Shown one piece after another: positions 1-7,807 of a stretch of DNA of 11,907 bases. How positions within the stretch are numbered: the first letter of the stretch is position 1; each line of letters starts with the position of its first letter. Source of the DNA: DASXRA01 sp036558905 (GTDB taxonomy: Bacteria; Actinomycetota; Actinomycetes; Mycobacteriales; Jatrophihabitantaceae); assembly GCA_036558905.1 (NCBI GenBank), contig DATBER010000187.1, positions 1 through 11,907 of the forward strand. The letters run 5' to 3'. The translations under genes were made by a program, and so were the position numbers. The notes below the pieces were generated by a model. It saw nothing but the letters and a program-made list of their open reading frames with translations, searched no databases and was not told the DNA's origin.

Positions 1-1068
1 AAGGAAGAGATCATTCCGTTGTTGGCGGATAAGCCGGTGTATTTCTTGGCGCCGGTGCTCTCGGCGGTGCCGGCGTTCTTGGCGTTCTCGGTGATCCCGT
101 TCGGCCCGCAGGTGTCGATGTTCGGCCACCAGACCGCCCTGCAACTGACCGACCTGCCGGTCGGGGTGCTGGTGGTGTTCGCCTGCTCGTCGCTGGGCGT
201 GTACGGCGTGGTGCTGTCCGGCTGGGCGTCCGGGTCGACCTACCCGCTGCTGGGCGGGCTGCGCTCGGCCGCGCAGATGATCTCCTACGAGGTCGCGATG
301 GGCCTGTCCTTCGTCGCCGTCTTCTTGTATGCGGGGACGATGTCGACCTCGGGCATCGTCGAGGCCCAGCAACACATCTGGAACGTGTTGCCGCTGTGCG
401 TGTCCTTCGCCGTCTACGCCGTGGCCGTGGTCGGCGAAACCAACCGCGCCCCCTTCGACCTACCCGAAGCCGAATCCGAACTGGTCGGCGGCTTCCACAC
501 CGAATACTCCTCGTTCAAATTCGCCCTGTTCTTCCTGGCCGAATACATCAACATGGTCACCGTCTCGGCCCTGGCCACCACCTTGTTCCTGGGCGGCTGG
601 CGCGCCCCGGTCCCGATCTCACTGTGGCCCGGCGCCAACTCCGGCTGGTGGCCCCTACTGTGGTTCGTCACCAAAATCGTGGCCTGCATCTTCGTGTTCG
701 TCTGGCTCCGCGGCACCCTCCCCCGGCTGCGCTATGACCAATTCATGGCCCTGGGCTGGAAAACCCTCATCCCCATCAACCTGGCCTGGATCCTGGCCGT
801 CAGCGCCGAACACGTCCTCCGCGACCGCGGCTGGCCCACCTGGAAAGCCCTGGCCATCGTCGCCGTCCCCGTCCTACTGCTCATCCTCATCGTGCTCACC
901 ATCACCGAAGGCACCAACGCCCGCCGCACCGCCGCCCAAACCGCCAACGACGCCGCCGACGCCCGCCACGGCCCCGCCTTCCCCACCCCACCCCCCGACC
1001 TCACCATCCCCCACACCCCCAAACTGGTGCGCGCGGTCGAGGCCGAGCGGGGCGGACGGGTCAGCTGA
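1..1068 (+). CDS. nuoH: NADH-quinone oxidoreductase subunit H (NuoH), 5'-truncated by the window edge
   Basis: This is the membrane subunit of respiratory complex I that forms part of the quinone-binding chamber next to the peripheral arm. The reading frame is open from base 1, so the true start lies outside the window; 355 residues are visible, against roughly 400-450 for actinobacterial NuoH, so about the first helix is missing. The diagnostic quinone-site loop ETNRAPFDLPEAESELVGG starts near visible residue 146 and is followed by the conserved HTEYSSFKFALFFLAEYINM stretch. About seven hydrophobic helices are visible, at roughly 15-35, 54-77, 93-115, 126-146, 171-198, 216-236 and 281-300. 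The C-terminus is a Pro/Ala-rich hydrophilic tail. In most actinobacteria nuoI follows immediately; here the next gene is on the opposite strand, and the two stop codons overlap. Codon choice changes sharply inside the gene near base 430 (see findings). Identity as NuoH is secure; whether it is the main copy or a paralogue cannot be told. Confidence 0.95.
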   Translation, partial: KEEIIPLLADKPVYFLAPVLSAVPAFLAFSVIPFGPQVSMFGHQTALQLTDLPVGVLVVFACSSLGVYGVVLSGWASGSTYPLLGGLRSAAQMISYEVAMGLSFVAVFLYAGTMSTSGIVEAQQHIWNVLPLCVSFAVYAVAVVGETNRAPFDLPEAESELVGGFHTEYSSFKFALFFLAEYINMVTVSALATTLFLGGWRAPVPISLWPGANSGWWPLLWFVTKIVACIFVFVWLRGTLPRLRYDQFMALGWKTLIPINLAWILAVSAEHVLRDRGWPTWKALAIVAVPVLLLILIVLTITEGTNARRTAAQTANDAADARHGPAFPTPPPDLTIPHTPKLVRAVEAERGGRVS

Positions 1069-2602
1069 CGAGAACCTTCAGCGGGGCCGAGGCGATCCCG
1101 TTGGCGATCACGACCAGGTCGGCCGGCCCGGTGTCGAGATCGGCCGGCAGCGCGACACTGGTCGACCCGAGTCCGGCGACCACCGCGTCGGAGAACCCGA
1201 AGGTGCGCGCGTACTCCACGCGATGCGTTCGCTGGTTGACGATCCGCACCACCGGGAAGTTCGTGGCCGAGTCGCCGTCGTCGCCGTAGTTGCTGCCCTG
1301 GGACAGGCCGCTCAGCTGCGTGCCGGTCACGGTGATCGTCTTCCCGCGATCGACGAGCACCCGCCGGGAGTCGTGCGTCGAGATCGTCGGCCGCCAGGAC
1401 GGGTCAGCTACGCCGGCCGGCGTGAACACGTACGGCGGCACAAGCGGTTCCTCACCGCCGCCGATCAGGGTCACCAGCACCTGCCCGGTCGGCAGCAGCA
1501 CGCTGTCCGGCGAGTACGAGCTGATCTGCGAGTTGACACTGTCGGGCAGTTGCGGGTCGAGCGGCGCCGTGTTCGTTCCGCTGATCAAGAACTCCTTGGT
1601 CGGACGCTGGTACACGCCCGGGCTGGCCAGCGCCACCAGGTTGCCGTTCGGCAGCAGGCTGGCCGTACCGTCGGCCATCGCATACGTCGTGCCCGAGTCG
1701 GTGAACGGCTGGGCCGCCTCCCACGTCCCGGTGCCGTACAGGGTCGCCGGCGGGTGGTACACCGCGTTCTGGCCGGTCGCACCCGCGACGAACACCGAGC
1801 CGTCCGGCCGCAGTACGGCCGGGCCCATCTCGGTGGCGGTCTCCAGCTGTCCGGGCACCACGCCGGCCGGGATCCACTGCCCGTTCGTCGAGTGGTCCAG
1901 CCACGGCGGGATGTACCGCTCGCCGTTGCCGGGGTGGATGACGTCGACGGTGAAGATCGTGCCGTCCGGCAGCAGCGTCCAGTTCTCCTCGGCGTTCCGG
2001 CCGTTCAGCTTGCCGGTCGGGGTCAACGCCGTCCAGGTCATCGTCGCCGGGTCGAGATCGAACACGTTGCCGCCGGTACGACTCGCGAGCAGCAGCTGAC
2101 CGTTCGGCATCAGCGTGCACGACGAGTCGCCGATGTGGGCGACGCCGGCCGGCGGCGCGACCGGCTGCCAGGTGTTCGCCACCGGGTCGTATACCGCGCC
2201 CTGGTTCGACTCGACGGGAGTGGGATTGGTGCCCTGGTACTCGCCGCCGATGATCAGCATCCGGCCGTCCGGCAGCACCGCTCGGCACGGGTAGGTCGGC
2301 GCGTAGCCGTCCGGCATCGGCGGGGTCTCGGTGTACGTGCCGTCCAGGTAGCTGCCGTTCGCGCCGGGCCGCAGCCGCCACCACTCGTCGGAGGTGACCT
2401 CCTGCAGCATGACCGACCCGTCGGTCAGCACCATCGCGGCCTGCGGGAAGAACGGCAGCGGGTTGGCCGACAGGAGCTGCCACTGCCCGGCCGGGCTGCT
2501 CGGCGCTGCTGATGCCGCGTTCGACCAACCGGCCAGGCCGGCGACCACTACCGACACCGCAGCCGTAACCGTCGTGACGCGAAGGAACCGGACCAAGCTC
2601 AT
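1061..2602 (-). CDS. Secreted kelch / galactose-oxidase-like beta-propeller protein
   Basis: Predicted 513-residue secreted protein. An N-terminal signal peptide is clear: basic SLVRFLRV, a hydrophobic core at about residues 9-25, and an AxA-type cleavage site near residues 30-32. The ATG at 2602 was preferred over an in-frame ATG 51 bases upstream because it places the signal peptide at the N-terminus and has a G-rich (GGGGG) site about 5-9 bases before it. The mature part has repeated kelch-like blades of the form LxDGxVxxxGG (for example LPDGRMLIIGGEY, LRPDGSVFVAG, LPNGNLVALAS), followed by a C-terminal Ig-like domain at about 405-513 ending in LVVIANGIASAPL, as in bacterial proteins annotated as kelch-repeat or galactose oxidase central domain. 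The Tyr-His of copper radical oxidases is not evident: the matching blade reads SSYSPDSVLLPTGQVL (Tyr at about 363, then Ser). Catalysis is therefore doubtful; carbohydrate or surface binding is an inference. It lies 117 bases downstream of the MFS gene on the same strand, with an operator-like motif in between. Confidence 0.85.
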   Translation of the reverse strand: MSLVRFLRVTTVTAAVSVVVAGLAGWSNAASAAPSSPAGQWQLLSANPLPFFPQAAMVLTDGSVMLQEVTSDEWWRLRPGANGSYLDGTYTETPPMPDGYAPTYPCRAVLPDGRMLIIGGEYQGTNPTPVESNQGAVYDPVANTWQPVAPPAGVAHIGDSSCTLMPNGQLLLASRTGGNVFDLDPATMTWTALTPTGKLNGRNAEENWTLLPDGTIFTVDVIHPGNGERYIPPWLDHSTNGQWIPAGVVPGQLETATEMGPAVLRPDGSVFVAGATGQNAVYHPPATLYGTGTWEAAQPFTDSGTTYAMADGTASLLPNGNLVALASPGVYQRPTKEFLISGTNTAPLDPQLPDSVNSQISSYSPDSVLLPTGQVLVTLIGGGEEPLVPPYVFTPAGVADPSWRPTISTHDSRRVLVDRGKTITVTGTQLSGLSQGSNYGDDGDSATNFPVVRIVNQRTHRVEYARTFGFSDAVVAGLGSTSVALPADLDTGPADLVVIANGIASAPLKVLVS

Positions 2603-2705
2603 CGACGCCCCCGATAGCTCGATAGTGAGCAGACGCGCGCTCTTGACGCCCAACAGACTAGCCGTGCGAAGCGGATCGCGAACCTAGGAATTTCGCGTCG
2701 GCACC

Positions 2706-2724
2706 CACACGTGACCGCGTTACC
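2706..2724 (-). promoter_or_regulatory. Operator-like element upstream of the kelch gene
   Basis: Read on the minus strand this is GGTAACGC followed directly by GGTCACGTGTG, giving two directly repeated GGTMAC hexamers spaced 8 bases apart. It overlaps the last codons of the MFS gene and lies about 105 bases before the kelch start. The 11-mer GGTCACGTGTG recurs exactly at 4342-4352 in the divergent region upstream of the MFS and beta-helix genes, where a GGTAACGC also lies nearby. A shared regulator is an inference from this recurrence; no regulator gene is in the window. A weak TAnnnT (TAGTCT, minus strand) lies between this element and the start, without a good -35. Confidence 0.35.
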
Positions 2725-4234
2725 GCGCTTCGGCGACCTCGGCGCGCGAACGTAGCCCGGCGAACGCGGCACCGCTCGCCCCGACGAGCGCCACCCCGGC
2801 CGCGGCCATCGCCCAGTGGTAGCCGGCGAGGAACGAGTCGTGGGCTCCGCTCTCGGCGACCGTACCTAGGTGTATGGGACGTGCACCGGCCACGTCCTGC
2901 CGGACCGAATGCGCCTCGGCCTGAACGGACGCCGGCAACGACTGCACCTTGTGGTCCCAGGCGTGGGTGGCGATGCCGACTCCGATCGCGCCGAGCACGG
3001 CCAGGCCGACGGACGCCCCGACCTGCCGAGCCGAGTTGAGGATCCCTGAGCCGATGCCGGCGAGCGATCCCGGAACGTCAGCCATCGCCTCCGACGACAC
3101 GAGCGGCACCGCCGAGCCGAAGCCGAGCCCGACCAGCAAATACCCGATCGCCGCGAGCCAGAATCCCGTGCCGTGTTGGAGCGTGGCCAGTACGAACATC
3201 CCGGCCGCGGCGAGCAGGCAGCCACCTCCGATCATCAGCCGCCCGCCGAACCGTGTCACCAGTCGTCCGACCCGGAGCGAGACCAGCAGGAACGGGATGT
3301 TCATCATCAGCCACGACGTGCCGGTCTTCAGCGCCGACCAGCCGCGCAGGTTCTGGAAGTAGAGCGTGACGAAGAAGAACATGCCGGCCAGCGAGAGGTA
3401 GAGAAGCGCGAACACCACGTTCGCGGAGGCGAATCGGCGACCGCGCAGCAGTTGCAGCGGAACCATCGGCGACGGCGCGCGTTGTTCCCACAGCACGAAC
3501 GCAACGAGCACGACGACGGCGGCGCCGAACGCTCCGGCAACCGCCGCGGACGTCCAGGCGCGCCGGTTGCTCTCGATCAACGCGAACGTCAGCAGGAACA
3601 GGCCGACCGCCGCGAGCACGGCACCTACCGGGTCGAGTCGGCGCGCGTCGGCGTCACGGGACTCGCGGACGCCGACCAGAGTGAGCGCGGCGCACAGAAC
3701 GCCGATCGGCAGGTTCACCCAGAACACCGCCGACCAGTCGGCGATCTGGATCAACACGCCGCCGACGACTGGGCCGAGCCCGAACCCGAGCCCGCCGATC
3801 GCCGCCCACGACCCGATCGCGGCGGTGCGCCCCTCGGACGGGTAGGCGTCGACCAGGATCGACAGGGTCAATGCCGCCATCGCCGCACCCCCCACGCCCT
3901 GCACCGCCCGGAACGCGATGAGCTCCGGATCGTCCGGCGCCAGCGCGCAGCCGACCGACGCCGCGGTGAAGATGGCCAGGCCGATGAGGAAGATCCGGCG
4001 GCGCCCGAACCGGTCGCCCAGCGCGCCGCCGACCAGGATCAGCGCGGCGAGCACCAGTGTGTACGCCCCGACGACCCACTCCAGGTTCGCCGCGGACACG
4101 CCGAGCTCGCGCTGGATGGACGGCAGAGCGACGTTCACGATCGTGATGTCGAGCAGGATCATCGCCTGCGACGCGGACATTGCCGCGAGAGTTAGTCCAC
4201 GCGCCCCCCGTGTCATCGCACCAGAATGCGGCAT
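2720..4234 (-). CDS. MFS transporter, DHA2 (14-TM, EmrB/QacA-type) drug:H+ antiporter family
   Basis: Inner-membrane proton-coupled exporter, 504 residues, the usual size for the 14-helix DHA2 family. Visible family marks are the TM1 signature LLDITIVNVALPSIQREL with Asp29, motif A GDRFGRRR at 73-80 in the cytoplasmic loop between TM2 and TM3, the antiporter motif C GLGFGLGPVVGG at about 148-159 in TM5, and FWVNLPIG at about 171-178. Two long hydrophobic halves flank a central region, and an extracytoplasmic loop near residues 405-450 precedes the last helix. The start could be ATG 4234 or ATG 4216 (MTRGARG); neither has a strong ribosome binding site, and the longer form is given. No TetR- or MarR-type regulator is adjacent, which is unusual for such exporters. 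The kelch gene follows on the same strand after 117 bases; the beta-helix gene is divergent. The substrate cannot be deduced from sequence. Confidence 0.92.
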   Translation of the reverse strand: MPHSGAMTRGARGLTLAAMSASQAMILLDITIVNVALPSIQRELGVSAANLEWVVGAYTLVLAALILVGGALGDRFGRRRIFLIGLAIFTAASVGCALAPDDPELIAFRAVQGVGGAAMAALTLSILVDAYPSEGRTAAIGSWAAIGGLGFGLGPVVGGVLIQIADWSAVFWVNLPIGVLCAALTLVGVRESRDADARRLDPVGAVLAAVGLFLLTFALIESNRRAWTSAAVAGAFGAAVVVLVAFVLWEQRAPSPMVPLQLLRGRRFASANVVFALLYLSLAGMFFFVTLYFQNLRGWSALKTGTSWLMMNIPFLLVSLRVGRLVTRFGGRLMIGGGCLLAAAGMFVLATLQHGTGFWLAAIGYLLVGLGFGSAVPLVSSEAMADVPGSLAGIGSGILNSARQVGASVGLAVLGAIGVGIATHAWDHKVQSLPASVQAEAHSVRQDVAGARPIHLGTVAESGAHDSFLAGYHWAMAAAGVALVGASGAAFAGLRSRAEVAEAR

Positions 4235-4341
4235 GACTGGGCGGCTCGACAGCTACGCGATCCGCGACGCTTCCCGGTTGCCGCACGAGTTATGACAAAC
4301 GTCCCGAACCCGTCGGCTACCGATCCTGATCATTCGCACCG

Positions 4342-4355
4342 GGTCACGTGTGACC
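4342..4355. promoter_or_regulatory. Inverted repeat GGTCAC-GT-GTGACC, candidate operator
   Basis: Perfect 6-bp arms around a 2-bp centre, with a further GGTAACGC at 4362-4369. The left 11 bases are identical to the element upstream of the kelch gene (2706-2716, minus strand). It lies about 108 bases upstream of the MFS start and about 300 bases upstream of the beta-helix start. Function as a repressor or activator site is inferred from symmetry, position and recurrence. Confidence 0.4.
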
Positions 4356-4429
4356 ACCTTCGGTAACGCGACGCGCCGAGCGTCACCAGTCAGTGCGCCG
4401 CGAGGTCGAGCACTGGCCGGAGCTCGCAT

Positions 4430-4442
4430 GACATCGGATGTC
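4430..4442. promoter_or_regulatory. Inverted repeat GACATC-G-GATGTC
   Basis: Perfect 6-bp arms around one base in the divergent region. It is short enough to occur by chance; location between divergent genes is the only support for a regulatory role. Confidence 0.2.
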
Positions 4443-4561
4443 TGCCGGGCCGGCCAGCTCGGCCGGGCCCAGCCCGGAACGCCCGACACGGGAATCAACG
4501 CCTGATTACCGGCTTGCCGCTCGGGCGGATTGTCATTCGATGCTACAGCCTCGGACAACCA

Positions 4562-4590
4562 TTGACACGCATTCCTGCCCTCAGTACGGT
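4562..4590 (+). promoter_or_regulatory. Housekeeping-sigma-type promoter for the beta-helix gene
   Basis: A consensus -35 TTGACA at 4562-4567 is followed after 17 bases by TACGGT at 4585-4590, which fits the actinobacterial TAnnnT -10. Transcription would begin near 4597, giving a leader of about 58 bases before the ATG at 4655. The perfect -35 hexamer is notable in such GC-rich DNA. Confidence 0.55.
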
Positions 4591-4654
4591 CCCTACCCGA
4601 ATCAAAGATCCGATGACTTGCCGTTCATGCCGTCCGTCGTGACTGGAGTCGGGG

Positions 4655-7648
4655 ATGTCCGAGCCGAGTGCCCGCTACCATCTCGCGCGCCGGGCCGGCG
4701 CCACGATCACCGTGATGCTGGCGGTAACCACCGGACTCAGCGCGGGCCTGCCGAGCGGCGCGGCCGCGCCGGCCGCGTCGCGGATCTTCGCCGCACCGGC
4801 CGGCAGCGGCACCGCCTGTTCGCCGGGCCATCCGTGCGCGATCACCGAGGCACAGGTCGCCGTACGGGCCGCACGGCAACATGCGTCCGGTCAGGTGACC
4901 GTCGTTCTCGCCGACGGCACCTACCGGCTGGACGCGCCGCTGCAGTTCGGGGCCGCCGACTCGGGGGCCAGCGGCGCCCCCGTCGTCTGGACGGTCGCCC
5001 CGGGCGCCCATCCGCTGCTCTCGGGCGCGACGCGCGTGCAGGGCTGGGCCGCCACGGGCACGCCAGGCGTGTGGGCCGCGCCGGTGCCCGCCGGCAGCGC
5101 GTCCCGCCAGTTGTACGTCGACGGACGCGAGGCGCCGATCGCCCAGGCCACCCCGGCCAGCCTGCACTTCACCGGCGATTGGCACGGCACGAACACCGGC
5201 TACGACCTCAGCGACGACCCGGCGGCCCAGGCCTTCTTCGCCGGCCTGACCGCCGATCGACTGCGGCAGGTCGAGTTCGACTACCCGGCCGGTAACGGCG
5301 CCTGGACCGACTCGAAGTGCCGCGCCGACAGCCTGTCCGGCGCAACGCTGACCATGGACCAGCCCTGCTGGACCGACGTCACCGCTCGTTCGAGCTTCCG
5401 GGACGGCAGCGGCGGACTGCCCTCGATGGACCCGTCCCAGACGCCCGGCACCGTCCAGAACGCGGTCGCCCTACTGCACCCAGGTCAGTGGTACCTGGAC
5501 ACGGCCGCGCACACTCTCTACTTCGACGGGGCGAACCCGTCCGGCTCCGACATCGAGCTGCCGCGGCTGGAGACCCTGCTGCAGGGGGCCGGAACGCTGG
5601 CCACTCCGCTCCACGACCTCACGTTCAGCGGGCTGACATTCTCCTACGCCACCTGGAACGCGCCGTCCGACGATGCCGGGTTCGCCGACGTGCAGAGCAA
5701 CCTGCACATGACCGGCGCCGCGAACCAGGGCATGTGCACCTTCTCCACGCCGGCCGGTACCTGTCCGTGGGGTGCGCTCACCGCGCCGCACGCCAACGTC
5801 GCGTTCACCGCCTCCGACCACATCACGCTGAGCGGCAACCGCTTCGTCGACCTCGGCGGGGCGGGCGTCAGCTTCGCCTACGGCTCGTCGGACAACCTGG
5901 TGCAGGGCAACGAGTTCACCGCGATCGCGTCCACCGCGTTGCTGCTCGGCTGCACCGCGGACCCGACCCCGGTCAACCCGGATCCGGCGCACTTCCCCGA
6001 TTACCCGAACACGAACCCCGACACCCCGGAGACGATCAAGCAGGAGTGCACACCCAACGCGGCGGCGGTCGCGGGCGACACGATCGGCGTGAACGAGATC
6101 ATGAGACGCAACACCGTGTCCGACAACGTCATCCACGCCATCGGCACCGACTACCGGTCAGCCAGCGGCCTCACGCTTCTGTTCAGCCAGCACACCACGA
6201 TCACCCACAACGAGCTCTTCGACCTGCCGTACACCGGGATCACCGCGGGCGTCGTCCAGGGGCACGTCGATCTCGCCGCGCACCAGTTCAACTCGCTCAA
6301 CATCAATGCCGACAACACGATCAGCGACAACCTCATCCACGACCACCTGCAGGTGCTCGCCGACGGCGGCGCGATCTACATGGAGGGGCACCAGGCGCCG
6401 TACTTCTACGAGTCCAACGGCACCACCCTCGACTCGGCGGCCACGCTCGCGCACGGCCTGTCCGTGGTCGGAAACGTCACCTACAACCAGGGCGCCCGCT
6501 TCTACGCGCTCTACGACGACGCCGGCTCGGAGTGGATCCACTACAACAGCAACGTCGAGTTCCACGCACTGACCGGCATCGGTGCACAGGGAGGCTGCTC
6601 ACCGGACGGCCACTTCCTCATCGAGGGCAACTACTTCGCCGACAGCGCGGACAGCTACGTCTGCAACGGGCCGATCGACACGCACGCGGGTTTCAACCCG
6701 ACCATCCCGGCCACCCCGGGGCCGAACGACATCCCGCAGGCTCAGCTCGCCGCAGCCGGACCCACCGCCCCGTACTGGCCCCTCGCTGCTTCCGTGCCGC
6801 TGCACGCCGACTACGTCTCGCCTCCGCAGCAGGTAGGCAGCGGCAGCACGCAGGTGCTGATCGGCGGCCGCGGCTTCACGGCAGCCACGTCGGTGTTCTT
6901 CGCCGGCCAGCCGGCCGCGGCGGTGCGGCAACTGTCTCCGGGCTTCCTCGTGGCGACTGCACCGTCCGGCGCCGACGCGACCGACGTGTCCGTCGGAGGC
7001 TATGTTCCGCCGCCGACGATCACCTCGCCGGCCAACGGCGCAGTCGGCGTCGGGTCCGGCCCAACCGTGTCGGGCACCGGCGTGAACGGCGACACCGTCA
7101 CGGTCTCCGAGGCCGGCGCGACCGTGTGCCAGGGCACCGTCGGCGGCGGGACATGGTCGTGCCAGGCCACCGGCATCACCGCAGGGCAGCACACCCTCAC
7201 CGCGGTCCAGAGCAACGACCGGGGCATCGACTCCAAGCCGGTCAGCGTCGTCTTCTACGTGGGCACCCCGCCGGCCGACGCCCGGATCAACGACACCGAC
7301 TCCGGATTCGTGTACAACCAACTCGATTACTCGAACGACCGCGGCTTCGGCGACTTCCACGACGACCTCCATTACGCGACCAGCAACGGCGCGACCGTCA
7401 CGTACACCTTCATAGGCAGCAAGATCACGGTCTTCGGCGAAGAGAACACCGACCAGGGCAACATCGGGATTGCGCTCGACGGCGGCCCGCAGACCACCGT
7501 CGACACGGTGCCCGCCGACGGCCAGCGACACGCGAACGTGGCCGTCTGGTCCAGCCCGACGCTCGCGCCGGGCGTGCACACGATCGTGATCACCAAGCAG
7601 TCAGGCAGCTTCATGACCTTCGACGGGGTGGACGTCGCCAACAGCTGA
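4655..7648 (+). CDS. Secreted right-handed parallel beta-helix protein with TIG, Ig-like and CBM-like C-terminal domains
   Basis: A 997-residue secreted multidomain protein. GGAG at 4645-4648, six bases before the ATG, supports the start. A twin-basic, hydrophobic N-terminus (RRAGATITVMLAV) with Ala-rich cleavage near residues 38-43 indicates export. The opening FAAPAGSGTACSPGHPCAI, then VVLADGTYRLDAPLQF, then VVWTVAPGAHPLLSGATRVQGW is the entry typical of pectate-lyase-like beta-helix proteins, including those assigned to GH141-like glycosidases. Helix rungs with ITLSGNRFVDLGG, NLVQGNEFTAIAS, TITHNELFDLPYTGI and TISDNLIHDH run to about residue 690. A TIG-like domain follows (about 718-782), then a bacterial Ig-like domain (about 784-871, SPANGAVGVGSGPTVSGTG), then a beta-sandwich, carbohydrate-binding-like domain (about 877-997, starting INDTDSGFVYN). 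The likely role is binding or cleaving a plant or microbial polysaccharide outside the cell; the catalytic residues and substrate are not evident. The gene has its own promoter and a strong downstream terminator, so it is probably monocistronic. Confidence 0.85.
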   Translation: MSEPSARYHLARRAGATITVMLAVTTGLSAGLPSGAAAPAASRIFAAPAGSGTACSPGHPCAITEAQVAVRAARQHASGQVTVVLADGTYRLDAPLQFGAADSGASGAPVVWTVAPGAHPLLSGATRVQGWAATGTPGVWAAPVPAGSASRQLYVDGREAPIAQATPASLHFTGDWHGTNTGYDLSDDPAAQAFFAGLTADRLRQVEFDYPAGNGAWTDSKCRADSLSGATLTMDQPCWTDVTARSSFRDGSGGLPSMDPSQTPGTVQNAVALLHPGQWYLDTAAHTLYFDGANPSGSDIELPRLETLLQGAGTLATPLHDLTFSGLTFSYATWNAPSDDAGFADVQSNLHMTGAANQGMCTFSTPAGTCPWGALTAPHANVAFTASDHITLSGNRFVDLGGAGVSFAYGSSDNLVQGNEFTAIASTALLLGCTADPTPVNPDPAHFPDYPNTNPDTPETIKQECTPNAAAVAGDTIGVNEIMRRNTVSDNVIHAIGTDYRSASGLTLLFSQHTTITHNELFDLPYTGITAGVVQGHVDLAAHQFNSLNINADNTISDNLIHDHLQVLADGGAIYMEGHQAPYFYESNGTTLDSAATLAHGLSVVGNVTYNQGARFYALYDDAGSEWIHYNSNVEFHALTGIGAQGGCSPDGHFLIEGNYFADSADSYVCNGPIDTHAGFNPTIPATPGPNDIPQAQLAAAGPTAPYWPLAASVPLHADYVSPPQQVGSGSTQVLIGGRGFTAATSVFFAGQPAAAVRQLSPGFLVATAPSGADATDVSVGGYVPPPTITSPANGAVGVGSGPTVSGTGVNGDTVTVSEAGATVCQGTVGGGTWSCQATGITAGQHTLTAVQSNDRGIDSKPVSVVFYVGTPPADARINDTDSGFVYNQLDYSNDRGFGDFHDDLHYATSNGATVTYTFIGSKITVFGEENTDQGNIGIALDGGPQTTVDTVPADGQRHANVAVWSSPTLAPGVHTIVITKQSGSFMTFDGVDVANS

Positions 7649-7772
7649 TTCCACCCGGGATCGGCTGCCGGGCGGCGCGCGCCACTATCTGATCTCCAAC
7701 GACGGCCTCGAAGTATCGACTCCGAGTCTTCGAAGCCCGGCCTGGGCACGCTTCACCGTGCCGACGCATGCG

Positions 7773-7807
7773 AAAGGCCCCCGAACCGGTTGGCTTCGGG
7801 GGTCTTT
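7773..7807. terminator. Bidirectional intrinsic terminator
   Basis: Arms AAAGGCCCCCGAA (7773-7785) and TTCGGGGGTCTTT (7795-7807) pair over 13 positions, with one G-U pair in the + transcript, around a 9-base loop. The A-tract and T-tract in the arms allow termination in both directions. It ends the beta-helix transcript and abuts the stop codon of the minus-strand remnant (TAG at 7810-7808). A second imperfect hairpin (arms 7704-7712 and 7729-7737, one mismatch) precedes it. Confidence 0.9.

Larger units (their letters stand above)
4235..4654. other. 420-bp divergent intergenic region (MFS / beta-helix)
   Basis: No convincing gene is seen here. The region holds two short inverted repeats (4342-4355 and 4430-4442), a GC-rich imperfect hairpin near 4446-4470 (GGGCCGGCC opposite GGCCGGGCCC around an AGCTC loop), and a promoter for the beta-helix gene at 4562-4590. 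Its length and density of dyad symmetries suggest a regulated divergent control region. Confidence 0.5.

Noticed and set aside
329..2512. 727-codon open frame on the + strand across nuoH and the kelch gene
   Set aside because: Out of frame with nuoH and antisense to the kelch gene; Pro/Ser/Arg-rich, no domain signature. Long open shadow frames are expected at this GC content.
3173..4195. 340-codon + strand frame antisense to the MFS gene
   Set aside because: Highly charged Arg/Glu/Gln composition typical of an antisense frame; the MFS motifs are on the other strand.
4253..4558. 101-codon minus-strand ORF in the divergent region
   Set aside because: No ribosome binding site or domain signature, and it covers the inverted repeats of what looks like a control region.
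5317..7692. 791-codon + strand open frame inside the beta-helix gene
   Set aside because: Arg/Gly/His-rich shadow of the clearly domain-bearing frame; no ribosome binding site or recognisable motif.
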